Assembly (NCBI GenBank): GCA_003443635.1
Contig: CP031964.1
Location: 1-64,000, forward strand
DNA length: 64,000 nt
Reading direction: 5' to 3'
DNA from: Flavobacteriaceae bacterium
GTDB taxonomy: Bacteria; Bacteroidota; Bacteroidia; Flavobacteriales; Flavobacteriaceae
The notes under the pieces are model-generated. The model did not search any database, had not been told where the DNA came from, and saw only the letters and a list, made by a program, of their open reading frames with translations. Made by a program: the position numbers and the translations under genes. Below are positions 28,981-37,338 of the stretch, in pieces; the first letter of the stretch is position 1; the number at the start of each line of letters is the position of its first letter.

Positions 28981-30911
28981 TAATAAATTACTGTAGGTTT
29001 TATAAAAATGTGAAGCTTTGATTTTTCTTTTCTTTTTGAGCGACTACTAAAAAGCCATTTGAGAACTGGTACTCTAGATAAAAAAGGGGTCCCTGTTCCC
29101 GTATTCTCATTTTCTAACTCATCTAAACCACCCAACAAAATCATTTCATTGTTTTTGACACTGATGACAGTTTCAAACTTTTGAGTTGCTTTTCCTGGGG
29201 GCGCAGTTTCTGCCACTCTTCCTAAAAATGAACTTCTTTCAACATAAATTGTAAGTGTTACATTATCACCTTTAGAAACAAGAGGTTTAATATTTAAACT
29301 CAAGTTTGCTTCTGTTGGCCTCCAAACTCCAGATTGTAAAATATTATTATTTACACCAGAATTAATTAATCTATTATTCTGTTCAAAATAATAACTAGTT
29401 TCTCCTATTGATGAAGTAGCTTCATGACCATTTAATGTAACTAACTTAGGGGTTGATGATAATTTAATGAGCGAATTATTTTCCATTGCCTGTAAGTTCA
29501 AATAAAACTGTTCTGTAACTTTCCCAATTTTAAATATCCCCAGTCCATTAAAAGCATCAATTAAACTATTTACAGAAGTAGAGTTGAGATTTACATCTGA
29601 TGTAGGGAAAAGAACACCAGAAGTTGTTCTTTGTTGATCATCTATTCCAGCTCGGATTCCTGTTTGAATTTGATATGATTTTTGATATTGAACAATAATC
29701 ACTTCTATTTGAATTACCGGTACTACAATATCAATTTCATAGATATAATCTTTAAATTCCTGAATACGAGTTCTTGAACCAGAAACTACAAAACCATTAA
29801 GTTCAATAAATTCTTTAATCTCAAGGTTTTCTATTAATTTGGCTGGGAGTGTACCCAATACTGTTTCTATTGTTCTATTTTCTAATTGTACTAACTCTGT
29901 TTCTCTCAACCCTTCAGTAGTATGTTCTCCAATTAAGTATGAGTTATCTATTATTTTATATGTGTAATTTTCTCCTTCAAAAAGATGATTTAAAAGCTCA
30001 TCAAAACTTATTTCATTAGCATTTAATGTTGTACTTACACCTTCTGGAGTGTCATACATAATGAAATTAATATTTAATTTATCTGCAGCCTCAATAATCA
30101 TTTGAGAAGCATCTGCTTCAAAAGCTTTTACATTTATGTATCCCTGAGGATTAATTTTAATTTGAAATCCAGCATTTTCGACCGGATTATTTGTATTTCT
30201 AGTTTGAGTACGATTTCTTCTATTAGTATTCGGTTTAGGTGAAGGTTTTGGGTTTTCCTCAAGAATAGCTTTGTCTAAATAATAATTATCATTCTCATCT
30301 TTAGTTAATATTAAATTATTAGATTTAGCGATCATTTCCATTACTTGATCAAATGGCCTATTAAGTATATATGCAGATATTTTTTCTCCTTTTATACTCG
30401 GGGACAATACGACATTCTTTTTAGATATATCAGTAATAGCTTGTGCAACTCTTGGCAAAGAGTCATTTTTTAGTTTAACAGATAAAAATTTATTTTGATC
30501 ATTATAGTTAACATCAATTTGTTTTAATGGTTCTGGTTTTTTTACAATTGGTATTTCTTGTTTTTTATTGAATACTAAAATATTGTTTACCACATCTACT
30601 TCTAACTGATGTTTTTGGATTAAAAACAGAAATACATCTTTAATATTAACATCATAAAAATTACTTGTAACTAGTTGATTTAATTTAATATCTACACTCA
30701 CATTTAATTGATGTTCATCTGCTAATGCATTAATAAAATCATAAAGTGTTAGTCCTGTTAAATCAATTCTAACATTATCTTCTAATCCTTTTTTAGTTTT
30801 TGCAAGCTCATCTATTTTTTCTGTAAATGTTTTAATATTAGCAGGAGATTGTGAAAAGCTTATATTAAACATTAAAAAGCATACTGATATTATTAGAATC
30901 TTATATATCAT
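28980..30911 (-). CDS. gspD: Secretin, GspD/PilQ family outer-membrane channel
   Basis: This 643-aa protein begins with a signal peptide MIYKILIISVCFLMFNISF. I chose ATG 30911 over 30947 because the longer form puts charged residues before the signal and overlaps the ATPase gene. N-domains (about residues 30-330) include a secretin N0/STN-like segment NVRIDLTGLTLYDFINALAD and an Arg/Asn-rich linker. The secretin core runs from about 385 to the end: VVPVIQIEVIIVQYQ, then LSSTPKLVTLNGHEATSSIG, then MILLGGL and FLSRVPVLKWLFSS. It forms the outer-membrane pore through which pilus or substrate passes. It begins 4 bases after the GspE stop. Confidence 0.92.
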   Translation of the reverse strand: MIYKILIISVCFLMFNISFSQSPANIKTFTEKIDELAKTKKGLEDNVRIDLTGLTLYDFINALADEHQLNVSVDIKLNQLVTSNFYDVNIKDVFLFLIQKHQLEVDVVNNILVFNKKQEIPIVKKPEPLKQIDVNYNDQNKFLSVKLKNDSLPRVAQAITDISKKNVVLSPSIKGEKISAYILNRPFDQVMEMIAKSNNLILTKDENDNYYLDKAILEENPKPSPKPNTNRRNRTQTRNTNNPVENAGFQIKINPQGYINVKAFEADASQMIIEAADKLNINFIMYDTPEGVSTTLNANEISFDELLNHLFEGENYTYKIIDNSYLIGEHTTEGLRETELVQLENRTIETVLGTLPAKLIENLEIKEFIELNGFVVSGSRTRIQEFKDYIYEIDIVVPVIQIEVIIVQYQKSYQIQTGIRAGIDDQQRTTSGVLFPTSDVNLNSTSVNSLIDAFNGLGIFKIGKVTEQFYLNLQAMENNSLIKLSSTPKLVTLNGHEATSSIGETSYYFEQNNRLINSGVNNNILQSGVWRPTEANLSLNIKPLVSKGDNVTLTIYVERSSFLGRVAETAPPGKATQKFETVISVKNNEMILLGGLDELENENTGTGTPFLSRVPVLKWLFSSRSKRKEKSKLHIFIKPTVIY

Positions 30912-30915
30912 AAAT

Positions 30916-32325
30916 TTACGAATTAATAAGTATTGAGTAAATTTCATCTAAAGAAGTTGAGCCTTTTAAAAATAAATTGAATGCTTTATCCGCAAGTGTT
31001 TTACTTTTAATAACATCTAATTTCTCTAATGAGTTATTTTTTATAGCATTAATCACTTCATTGGTAATTGGTAGTATTTCATAAATAGCTTTCCTCCCTC
31101 TATACCCCGTATAATAACAACGATCACACCCATTAGCAACATAATGCGTATTTATAGCGATTTCTTTATTAAAAGATTTAGGTAAATCATTACTATTAAA
31201 TTTTTCTTCTTTTTTACATATCTCACATAATACTCTTACCAATCGCTGTGCAACAGATATATTTATTGTTTCTGCAATTAAAAAAGATGGTACATCCATA
31301 TCAATTAATCTAGAAATAGTGCCTATTGCAGAATTAGTGTGTATGGTAGACAACACCAAATGCCCTGTTAAAGAAGCCCTAATAGCCATTTGTGCAGTTT
31401 TTGCATCTCGTATTTCACCTAGCATAATAATATCTGGATCTTGTCTTAAAAAAGAACGTAATGCAGATGTAAATGTCAGTCCAATGTTTTCCTTTAATTG
31501 CACTTGGTTAATCCCTTTTAAAGTATATTCAATTGGATCTTCAACCGTTACAATATTTCTCTTAATATTATTTAAGTATTTTAGAGTTGCATATAAAGTT
31601 GTTGTTTTCCCTGAGCCGGTAGGCCCACTTATTAGAACAATACCATTTGTTTTTTTTATTGCTTCTAGATATAGTGATACATCTTTTTCTTCAAAACCCA
31701 GTTGGTTAATATCTAAATGGGAAGCATCTCTTCCTAATAACCTCATCACTACTTTTTCGCCATGATGTGTTGGCAAAATAGAAACTCTTATATCAAAATC
31801 ATCATATTCTATTCTTCCGTCTTGAGGGAGTCTTTTTTCTGTGATATCTAAATTTGATTTAATTTTAATTTGATTGATTAACTCTAAATAATTGTCTTTC
31901 TTAATGTGATTTTTTTCTATAAGTTGACCATCAATTCTTAATCTCACTCTTACATCATCCTCATATATTTCGATATGTATATCACTCGCTTTAATATCTT
32001 TAGCTTCGAATATTAAGTCTTCTAAAAAATCGTTTCCATAAGTAACTAACTTAGGTTTTGTCTCATTTTTTCGATAGTAGATTGATAATGTTTTTTTTAT
32101 AATTGAAGAATCTACAATTTCGAGGTTTATAGCTTTATTAAAAATGAGCTTTAACTCTTCTTGAATTACCATTTTTTCTAAATCTTTTTCTTGATCAAGA
32201 AAAAAAGCACTCATATCATCTGTGATTTCTTTAGGTATAATTAAAAAATGATTAGCGATATCTGAACTAATAGATTGTTGTAAATCAATACTTAAATTTA
32301 TATGATTTAGATTATTTAGTCTCAT
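30916..32325 (-). CDS. gspE: GspE/PilB-type secretion ATPase
   Basis: This 469-aa cytoplasmic hexameric ATPase drives pseudopilus or pilus assembly. The N2 domain has AKDIKASDIHIEIYEDDVRV. The Walker A motif GPTGSGKTT is near residue 232, the Asp box follows (TVEDPIEY), and the Walker B region IIMLGEIRD is near 296. A His box (LSTIHTNSA) comes next. A four-cysteine zinc module follows (CEIC near 365 and CDRC near 400), as in T2SS GspE and PilB. All catalytic motifs are intact. It is adjacent to the prepilin peptidase gene (stop and start abut) and 4 bases before the secretin. Confidence 0.95.
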   Translation of the reverse strand: MRLNNLNHINLSIDLQQSISSDIANHFLIIPKEITDDMSAFFLDQEKDLEKMVIQEELKLIFNKAINLEIVDSSIIKKTLSIYYRKNETKPKLVTYGNDFLEDLIFEAKDIKASDIHIEIYEDDVRVRLRIDGQLIEKNHIKKDNYLELINQIKIKSNLDITEKRLPQDGRIEYDDFDIRVSILPTHHGEKVVMRLLGRDASHLDINQLGFEEKDVSLYLEAIKKTNGIVLISGPTGSGKTTTLYATLKYLNNIKRNIVTVEDPIEYTLKGINQVQLKENIGLTFTSALRSFLRQDPDIIMLGEIRDAKTAQMAIRASLTGHLVLSTIHTNSAIGTISRLIDMDVPSFLIAETINISVAQRLVRVLCEICKKEEKFNSNDLPKSFNKEIAINTHYVANGCDRCYYTGYRGRKAIYEILPITNEVINAIKNNSLEKLDVIKSKTLADKAFNLFLKGSTSLDEIYSILINS

Positions 32326-32805
32326 TTAATAAGGAACATTAATATTGAATACATTTTTTATAATAACATTTATGATGAGGAATATTGACAGATACCCTGC
32401 TAAAGGAATTGTAAATGTTTTTTTAAATACTCTTGTAGTTCCATATAATATTAATGAGAATATAAGGCCTAGAATAAAAAATAGAACGAATGCTTTAAAA
32501 TTAAATAATGGTGTAATCCCTAAAAGAAAGATCAAATCTCCTAAACCTATTGATTTATCTATAGGGTTAGTAAATTCTCTTGCTTTTAACGAAAAATATA
32601 ATATTAAGCCAATAGTATTTATTAAAATAAAAGCAACATTATATAAGATAGAATTAAAATTTAAATCTATTGAAAAGTAGTTTACTACTAGTGATAAACT
32701 AAAAATTAGTATTGGTAGAATAACATGTATTTCCCTATTTTTTATGTCTTGATAAAAAATAATGTACAAAACCCCTATTAAAAAAAAGTATGAAAAATCT
32801 AACAT
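32326..32805 (-). CDS. Short prepilin peptidase (GspO/PilD family A24)
   Basis: This 159-aa protein is a polytopic inner-membrane aspartic protease with about six hydrophobic helices. The two catalytic aspartates are visible as FYQDIKNREI near residue 20 and GLGDLIFLLG near residue 90. It is short and lacks the N-terminal cysteine-rich and methyltransferase region of classical PilD, so it may only cleave and not N-methylate. I chose ATG 32805 because it begins cleanly at the first helix and lies 5 bases after the pilin stop. The alternative ATG at 32859 would add a basic stretch inside the pilin gene. Its substrates are presumably the four pilin-like proteins of this operon. Confidence 0.88.
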   Translation of the reverse strand: MLDFSYFFLIGVLYIIFYQDIKNREIHVILPILIFSLSLVVNYFSIDLNFNSILYNVAFILINTIGLILYFSLKAREFTNPIDKSIGLGDLIFLLGITPLFNFKAFVLFFILGLIFSLILYGTTRVFKKTFTIPLAGYLSIFLIINVIIKNVFNINVPY

Positions 32806-32810
32806 TAAAA

Positions 32811-33239
32811 TCAATCTTTTATAATTTCTTTTAATATGCGATCTTGATCTATTTGCCAAGTATTATAAACACCATCTCCATCAAAATCTTGAATTGATGT
32901 AGCTGTAGCTTTAAATGTATTTAGTGAAGCTTCTATAATTTCAATTTTATATACTGCTTGACCACCTTTATCAATTGTTGGAGCATGCTCAAAGCCTAGG
33001 TCCTCAAAATTGTTTGTATATTTTGAATGACGATAAAAATGACTCTTCTCTAAGCCATGTATCATACTCAACATATTTTGAGCTTCGATAGATTTAGCAC
33101 TTGTTACGATTGATGTTTGATTAGGTACTACTAGATAAATAAGAATACCTATTATACATAATACAATTAGTATTTCTGATAAAGAATATGCTTTTAAATA
33201 ATATTTCTTTTTGTTCTGTTTTAATTGTTCTTTATACAT
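32811..33239 (-). CDS. Major pseudopilin, GspG/PilA-like
   Basis: This 142-aa protein has a basic leader ending KYYLKA, then YSLSEILIVLCIIGILIYLV, a class III pilin signal with Glu at +5 but Ala instead of Gly at -1. A long N-terminal helix is followed by a small globular domain. Near the C-terminus, DFDGDGVYNTWQID looks like the calcium loop found in GspG-type major pseudopilins. This makes it the best candidate for the main pilus subunit. It lies between GspF (17 bases upstream) and the prepilin peptidase (5 bases downstream). Confidence 0.88.
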   Translation of the reverse strand: MYKEQLKQNKKKYYLKAYSLSEILIVLCIIGILIYLVVPNQTSIVTSAKSIEAQNMLSMIHGLEKSHFYRHSKYTNNFEDLGFEHAPTIDKGGQAVYKIEIIEASLNTFKATATSIQDFDGDGVYNTWQIDQDRILKEIIKD

Positions 33240-33256
33240 TTGTTATATTTTTTTGA

Positions 33257-34381
33257 TTAATTCTCAAGTATTTTACTTAGATTAAAAATTGGAGAATACA
33301 TTGCAATCATAATAAAACCGACAATTCCTCCAATTAAAACAATCATTATTGGCTCTAAAATCGTTCCTATCATTTTAGTAGAATGATCTATTTCTTCATT
33401 GTATTGATTTGCAAGGCCATCATACATCATATCTAGTTCATTAATTTGTTCACCTATTGTAGTTAATGAAATAATTTTAGGAGTAAAAAAAGAGTGTTTT
33501 TTTAAGCTATCTGCTAATGTTTCCCCTTTTAAGACATCTTTTTTTGTTGTAGAAATAGCTGTTTTTAATGGGTAAAATGAAATCATTTTTTCAACCAATT
33601 CTAAAGATGTAATTAAAGGGGTTTTCGCAGATAATAAAAGGCTAAAAGATTGACAAAATCTAGCTAAATAAATCTTCTTAATCAGTTTGCCAAAATAGGG
33701 CGTCTTTAATAGTATTGTAGATGTTAAGCTTCTATATCTAGAGTTTTGTTTAAGCAATTTGTGTATTACAAATATTGATATAGTAATTCCAAGGACAATT
33801 AAAGCTATCGCATTAAAATTATTAGAAACATTTACTACAAACTGAGTAATTTCTGGAAGATCTTTACCAAATTGTAGAAATACAGATGAAAACATCGGAA
33901 CAACATAGTTTAGCATAAAATATAACACGACAAAAGTGATAAGTAACACAAATACAGGATAAGCTAATACAGAAATAACTTGTCGTTTCATTTTAATTTT
34001 TCTTGTAAAAAACTTTTGTAATTGATCAAGAATATCTGGTAATCGCCTTGTATCTTCTCCAATTTTTATACTATAATATTCATAAGGAGAGAAATACTTA
34101 TGATTTTTCAAGGTTTCGTGAAGTGCTTTTCCTTTAACGACATTGTCGTTAATAATTTTATATATAGATTTAATGAATTTAGATTTTTGTTGATCTGTTA
34201 AAATGGTTAAAGCTTGATTAAAATCTACTCCAGATTTTATGAGTGTAGAAAACTCTCTATAAAAATCTTCTTTCTGCTTATCTGAAAATCTATTTAAAAT
34301 TGACGCTGAAACATCAACGTTTAGTTTTAAAGATCCTCTTTTCTTTATTTGTGCATTATATATCCCAGTATCAATCTTCAT
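33257..34381 (-). CDS. gspF: GspF/PilC inner-membrane platform protein
   Basis: This 374-aa protein has two repeated cytoplasmic GspF domains. The first includes FYREFSTLIKSGVDFNQALTI and the second ARFCQSFSLLLSAKTPLITS. Three transmembrane helices lie near residues 135-158 (VLAYPVFVLLITFVVLYFML), 185-205 and 345-365 (PIMIVLIGGIVGFIMIAMYS). The final region (LEPIMIVLIGG, MYSPIFNLS) is diagnostic of the family. It forms the rotating base for pilus assembly with GspE. Its start overlaps the stop of the preceding pseudopilin gene by 11 bases. Confidence 0.94.
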   Translation of the reverse strand: MKIDTGIYNAQIKKRGSLKLNVDVSASILNRFSDKQKEDFYREFSTLIKSGVDFNQALTILTDQQKSKFIKSIYKIINDNVVKGKALHETLKNHKYFSPYEYYSIKIGEDTRRLPDILDQLQKFFTRKIKMKRQVISVLAYPVFVLLITFVVLYFMLNYVVPMFSSVFLQFGKDLPEITQFVVNVSNNFNAIALIVLGITISIFVIHKLLKQNSRYRSLTSTILLKTPYFGKLIKKIYLARFCQSFSLLLSAKTPLITSLELVEKMISFYPLKTAISTTKKDVLKGETLADSLKKHSFFTPKIISLTTIGEQINELDMMYDGLANQYNEEIDHSTKMIGTILEPIMIVLIGGIVGFIMIAMYSPIFNLSKILEN

Positions 34382-34847
34382 TAAAAGAAATATTGTTTAT
34401 AACATTAGAGATATTTTTATTTAAAAAATAATTTGCATGAATAGTATCCTTTAATAATTTTATGTTTAGCTGAAAGGTTTGATTTAACTCATTATTTTTA
34501 ATATGTTTAACATCTACAACACCTATTTTAAATGTATCTGTCTTTACTTTATTTTTTCTTAACACATAATTTTCTTCTATTTTATAATTTATTATTCTGT
34601 CATCATAATACTCTAGAATGAGTTGATTTTCTTCTACATTAAAATTATGTGAAGCTTCAATATCATTAATAATTGTTGTATTAAATAAGTTATATTGCAT
34701 TTCAGTGATATTTTCTTTTTCAAAAAGATATATTTGTTTCCCTACTAAATTAAATAGCACATACGAAAGTGTTATAATAATACTCATAAGCATTAAGCTT
34801 ATCAGAGCTTCCAAGATTGTAAATGCCTTTAATTGTCTATTTTTCAT
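34371..34847 (-). CDS. Minor pseudopilin (GspJ/GspH-like)
   Basis: This 158-aa protein has a short leader MKNRQLKA followed by FTILEALISLMLMSIIITLS, a type IV pilin helix with Glu at +5 and Ala at -1. The remainder is a small beta-rich head (QLILEYYDDRIINYKIEENY) without cysteines. It overlaps both neighbours by 11 bases, showing tight coupling. It is one of three minor pilins upstream of GspF, probably part of the pseudopilus tip. I cannot tell GspH from GspI or GspJ. Confidence 0.82.
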   Translation of the reverse strand: MKNRQLKAFTILEALISLMLMSIIITLSYVLFNLVGKQIYLFEKENITEMQYNLFNTTIINDIEASHNFNVEENQLILEYYDDRIINYKIEENYVLRKNKVKTDTFKIGVVDVKHIKNNELNQTFQLNIKLLKDTIHANYFLNKNISNVINNISFNED

Positions 34848-35190
34848 TATAAGGAATTAGTTTATTTATTTTGTATGTTTTATTTCCTGTTTTTATAGTA
34901 AATACTAATACTATAGATTGTTCCAATTTGTTAATTCTAGCTGTTTTAGTTATTGTATAATCATTATATTCTAAAAAATCATTATCATAACTCTGTAGTT
35001 CGATACTCTCTTTAGTTAATAATTCGACTTTATGTTTTGCATTATAATATCTGGTGCTTTTGTTTTGTTCCATAACATTTAAATACACTGTTAATCCCAC
35101 TAAAGCACATATAGAAATTATTGCAATTGCGATTACAGATTCTGCTAATGAAGAAGCTTTTAGTTTTTTAAAACTCTTTAATAACTTCAT
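34837..35190 (-). CDS. Minor pseudopilin (GspI/GspH-like)
   Basis: This 117-aa protein has the leader MKLLKSFKKLKA followed by SSLAESVIAIAIISICALVG, a pilin signal with Glu at +5 and Ala at -1. ATG 35190 gives a compact basic leader; an upstream in-frame ATG at 35217 would lengthen it by nine residues. The head is small and beta-rich (YTITKTARINKLEQSIVLVF), the size of GspI. It overlaps the preceding gene by 23 bases and the following gene by 11 bases. Confidence 0.82.
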   Translation of the reverse strand: MKLLKSFKKLKASSLAESVIAIAIISICALVGLTVYLNVMEQNKSTRYYNAKHKVELLTKESIELQSYDNDFLEYNDYTITKTARINKLEQSIVLVFTIKTGNKTYKINKLIPYNEK

Positions 35191-36433
35191 ACTTTTTTTT
35201 ATCAAAAGGGTTTTCAAATAGTGCTAACTCAATAAAATTTCCAGGCAAACTATCTCTATTTATTGATCCATTTAATATTACATTTTCATAACTGGAAGAT
35301 TCATTCTTTAAAAAAAAACGATCTGTATAAATAGTTCCAATAATTTTTCCTTTCAATTGTGTTTTGCCATAACAGTAAACTTCACCTACAATCGTTGCAT
35401 TTTTTTCAATACTCAACGATCGTTTTAGTGACGATGTATAAATATTTCCGTCTATTACAATTCCTCCTATTAATTTTGCATTCTCTTTTATAATAACAGA
35501 TACAGAATCTATATCATTTTTAATATAGATACTTGAGGGATACTGAAGAAAAACATTTTCTTCAACAATTACTTCTTCTTTAGCTATAATCTGAATATTT
35601 CCTTTAAAATCAGATTTAATTCGCACTTTAGGTGCAATTATTAATACATCATTTAATCTTGTCGAACTATCAATTTCTAGGGTTTTTGAAGAAGTCAAAA
35701 CAATATTACCTTTACAAGTAATATTATTAAATGCATTATAATTAGAGAGATCAATTACTTTTGGTTCTTTATCAAATTCATTAATAATAGCAGCATCCTT
35801 TTTTATATTATTTAAAGGTATATGGGGTAGGTTAGAAATATCAAAAATGATGTCCTTTTTTATTTTAGGTATCTTTTTAGTAGATTTTAATTCATTCCCT
35901 TTTATTTTTATTGAATTCCCTAAATTATTATTGATATACGATTGTTCAGTTTGGCCATAAGGGATTTTAAGATCTCCTAATATTTCTGTTTTCCCTGATA
36001 ACTTTAAAGGTTTATTATAATCTGTTAAATACAATGCTAATTTGTTTTTAACATGTGATTTTTCACCAATTAAAGCAGTTTTTAAAATCGTATCGTTTTT
36101 AAAAATTGTTTTACATATTATTATATCGTAAAACCCCCATTTTATTTTTTTCCAATATGTGTTCTTTTCATTATTAAATACATTCAACCTTTCTAATTCA
36201 TTATATGATTTTTCTTGTGAATTATTAAGAATATAATTGAATGATGAATTGTTATTGTTAATTAACTCCTCTTGAGAAAAAAGATTATTGTTAAGTGCAT
36301 TATGATAATGAGAGATTAATACTAAGCACCCACTGAAAACAGAAATAATAAGGCAAGTAAAAATTGCATTAATCAAAGAAGAAGCTTTAAATTTTGCTTC
36401 TTCTACAAACTTCTTAAAATATTGCTTTTGCAT
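35168..36433 (-). CDS. GspK-like pilin-anchored protein with bactofilin-like beta-helix
   Basis: This 421-aa protein is the first gene of the secretion operon. Its N-terminus has the same leader plan as the other pilins (KFKA, then SSLINAIFTCLIISVFSGCL), but position +5 is Asn instead of Glu. Loss of Glu5 is typical of GspK, the tip pseudopilin. The C-terminal half (about residues 220-385) repeats short hydrophobic strands with GNIVL, GNIQIIA, GGIVIDGNIY, GEVYCYGKTQLKGKIIGTIY, the pattern of a bactofilin-type right-handed beta-helix. A helix head on a pilin stalk is unusual. The tip role is inferred from the missing Glu5 and gene order. Confidence 0.75.
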   Translation of the reverse strand: MQKQYFKKFVEEAKFKASSLINAIFTCLIISVFSGCLVLISHYHNALNNNLFSQEELINNNNSSFNYILNNSQEKSYNELERLNVFNNEKNTYWKKIKWGFYDIIICKTIFKNDTILKTALIGEKSHVKNKLALYLTDYNKPLKLSGKTEILGDLKIPYGQTEQSYINNNLGNSIKIKGNELKSTKKIPKIKKDIIFDISNLPHIPLNNIKKDAAIINEFDKEPKVIDLSNYNAFNNITCKGNIVLTSSKTLEIDSSTRLNDVLIIAPKVRIKSDFKGNIQIIAKEEVIVEENVFLQYPSSIYIKNDIDSVSVIIKENAKLIGGIVIDGNIYTSSLKRSLSIEKNATIVGEVYCYGKTQLKGKIIGTIYTDRFFLKNESSSYENVILNGSINRDSLPGNFIELALFENPFDKKKYEVIKEF

Positions 36434-36530
36434 TAATTTTAGATCTTCAATTTTTAATTATTTGCCTATTAAAAACAGATAAATAATTAATATTCTAATC
36501 TAAAGGTTAAGGTTGTAAATGAATTAAGGT

Positions 36531-36577
36531 ATATACACAAAAAAAGCAAGGGGATTCCTTACTTTTTTTGTGTATAT
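36531..36577 (-). terminator. Strong hairpin between response regulator and secretion operon
   Basis: The arms 36531-36551 and 36557-36577 are 21 bases each and pair with a single mismatch around a 5-base loop. The outer stem contains a run of seven A on one side and seven T on the other, giving a T-run in both directions. It lies 23 bases past the stop of the response regulator gene and about 100 bases before the first secretion gene, so it should end the regulator transcript and insulate the operon. Confidence 0.8.
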
Positions 36578-36599
36578 CGATATTTTAAAATTTGTGAGT

Positions 36600-37277
36600 T
36601 TAAATAAATCCTTTTTCTTCAGCAATTTTAAATAAGTTTCTATCTCCTTTTCCAACAACATTAAACACTTCTTTTAATATCCTCTTTCTTCTTTCTATTG
36701 CCGCTATAGATAATGGTAATATATTTGGTAACTCACTCATTTTAGCACCATGTGATAATTCATATAATATTTTTCTATCTATCGCATCTAATAAAAAATC
36801 GTTAGAAGTTAATTTACGCATTAGTTGCACTACAGTTCTACTATAAAATGGAGGTGATTTTATAATTGTTTGAATTGCTAGCTTTAATATTTCTGGGTTT
36901 AAATCGCTCTTAACCAAAAACCCATCTGGATCAATACTTTTAAAAATACTGTTAACTCTATAATTATCATTGTAGGTAGTTGACACCACTATTTTTATAT
37001 CTGGCAATAGTTGTCTTATTTTAATTCCTAAATCTTCACCACTAAGGATTTTTCGATCTTTTGAATGAGGTAATTTTATATCGAGAAAGATAATATCAAT
37101 TGGGTTATTTTTTGGGATTTCTTTTATTTTCATATAAGCAGAATCACAATTATCTGCTGTATCAATTTTAAATTCTATTGTCTCATTATTAGAGCTTAGA
37201 TCTAATAATGCATTTTTGTAACTATCGACAATTAATGGGTGATCATCAATAATTAAAACATTGTATAGTTTAGTCAT
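36600..37277 (-). CDS. LuxR/NarL-type two-component response regulator
   Basis: This 225-aa protein has a receiver domain (about residues 5-125) with an acidic pair IIDDHP near 10-12 and phosphoacceptor Asp66 in IIFLDIKLP. The conserved Thr/Ser (VVSTTYND) and Lys (FLVKSDLNPE) follow. A C-terminal helix-turn-helix region (about 165-205, ILYELSHGAKMSELPNILPL, then ERRKRILKEVF) binds DNA. No histidine kinase lies next to it in this window. It sits directly upstream of the secretion operon on the same strand but is separated from it by a strong hairpin. Control of that operon is plausible but inferred. Confidence 0.88.
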   Translation of the reverse strand: MTKLYNVLIIDDHPLIVDSYKNALLDLSSNNETIEFKIDTADNCDSAYMKIKEIPKNNPIDIIFLDIKLPHSKDRKILSGEDLGIKIRQLLPDIKIVVSTTYNDNYRVNSIFKSIDPDGFLVKSDLNPEILKLAIQTIIKSPPFYSRTVVQLMRKLTSNDFLLDAIDRKILYELSHGAKMSELPNILPLSIAAIERRKRILKEVFNVVGKGDRNLFKIAEEKGFI

Positions 37278-37338
37278 AATTTAAAAAATTTATCAAAAAT
37301 GAATATTTCTATATTTATTAAACATTAATCTTAAATAA

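Noticed and set aside
31319-31765. Plus-strand 148-aa frame opposite gspE
   Set aside because: It is fully antisense to the conserved ATPase core and has no recognisable features.
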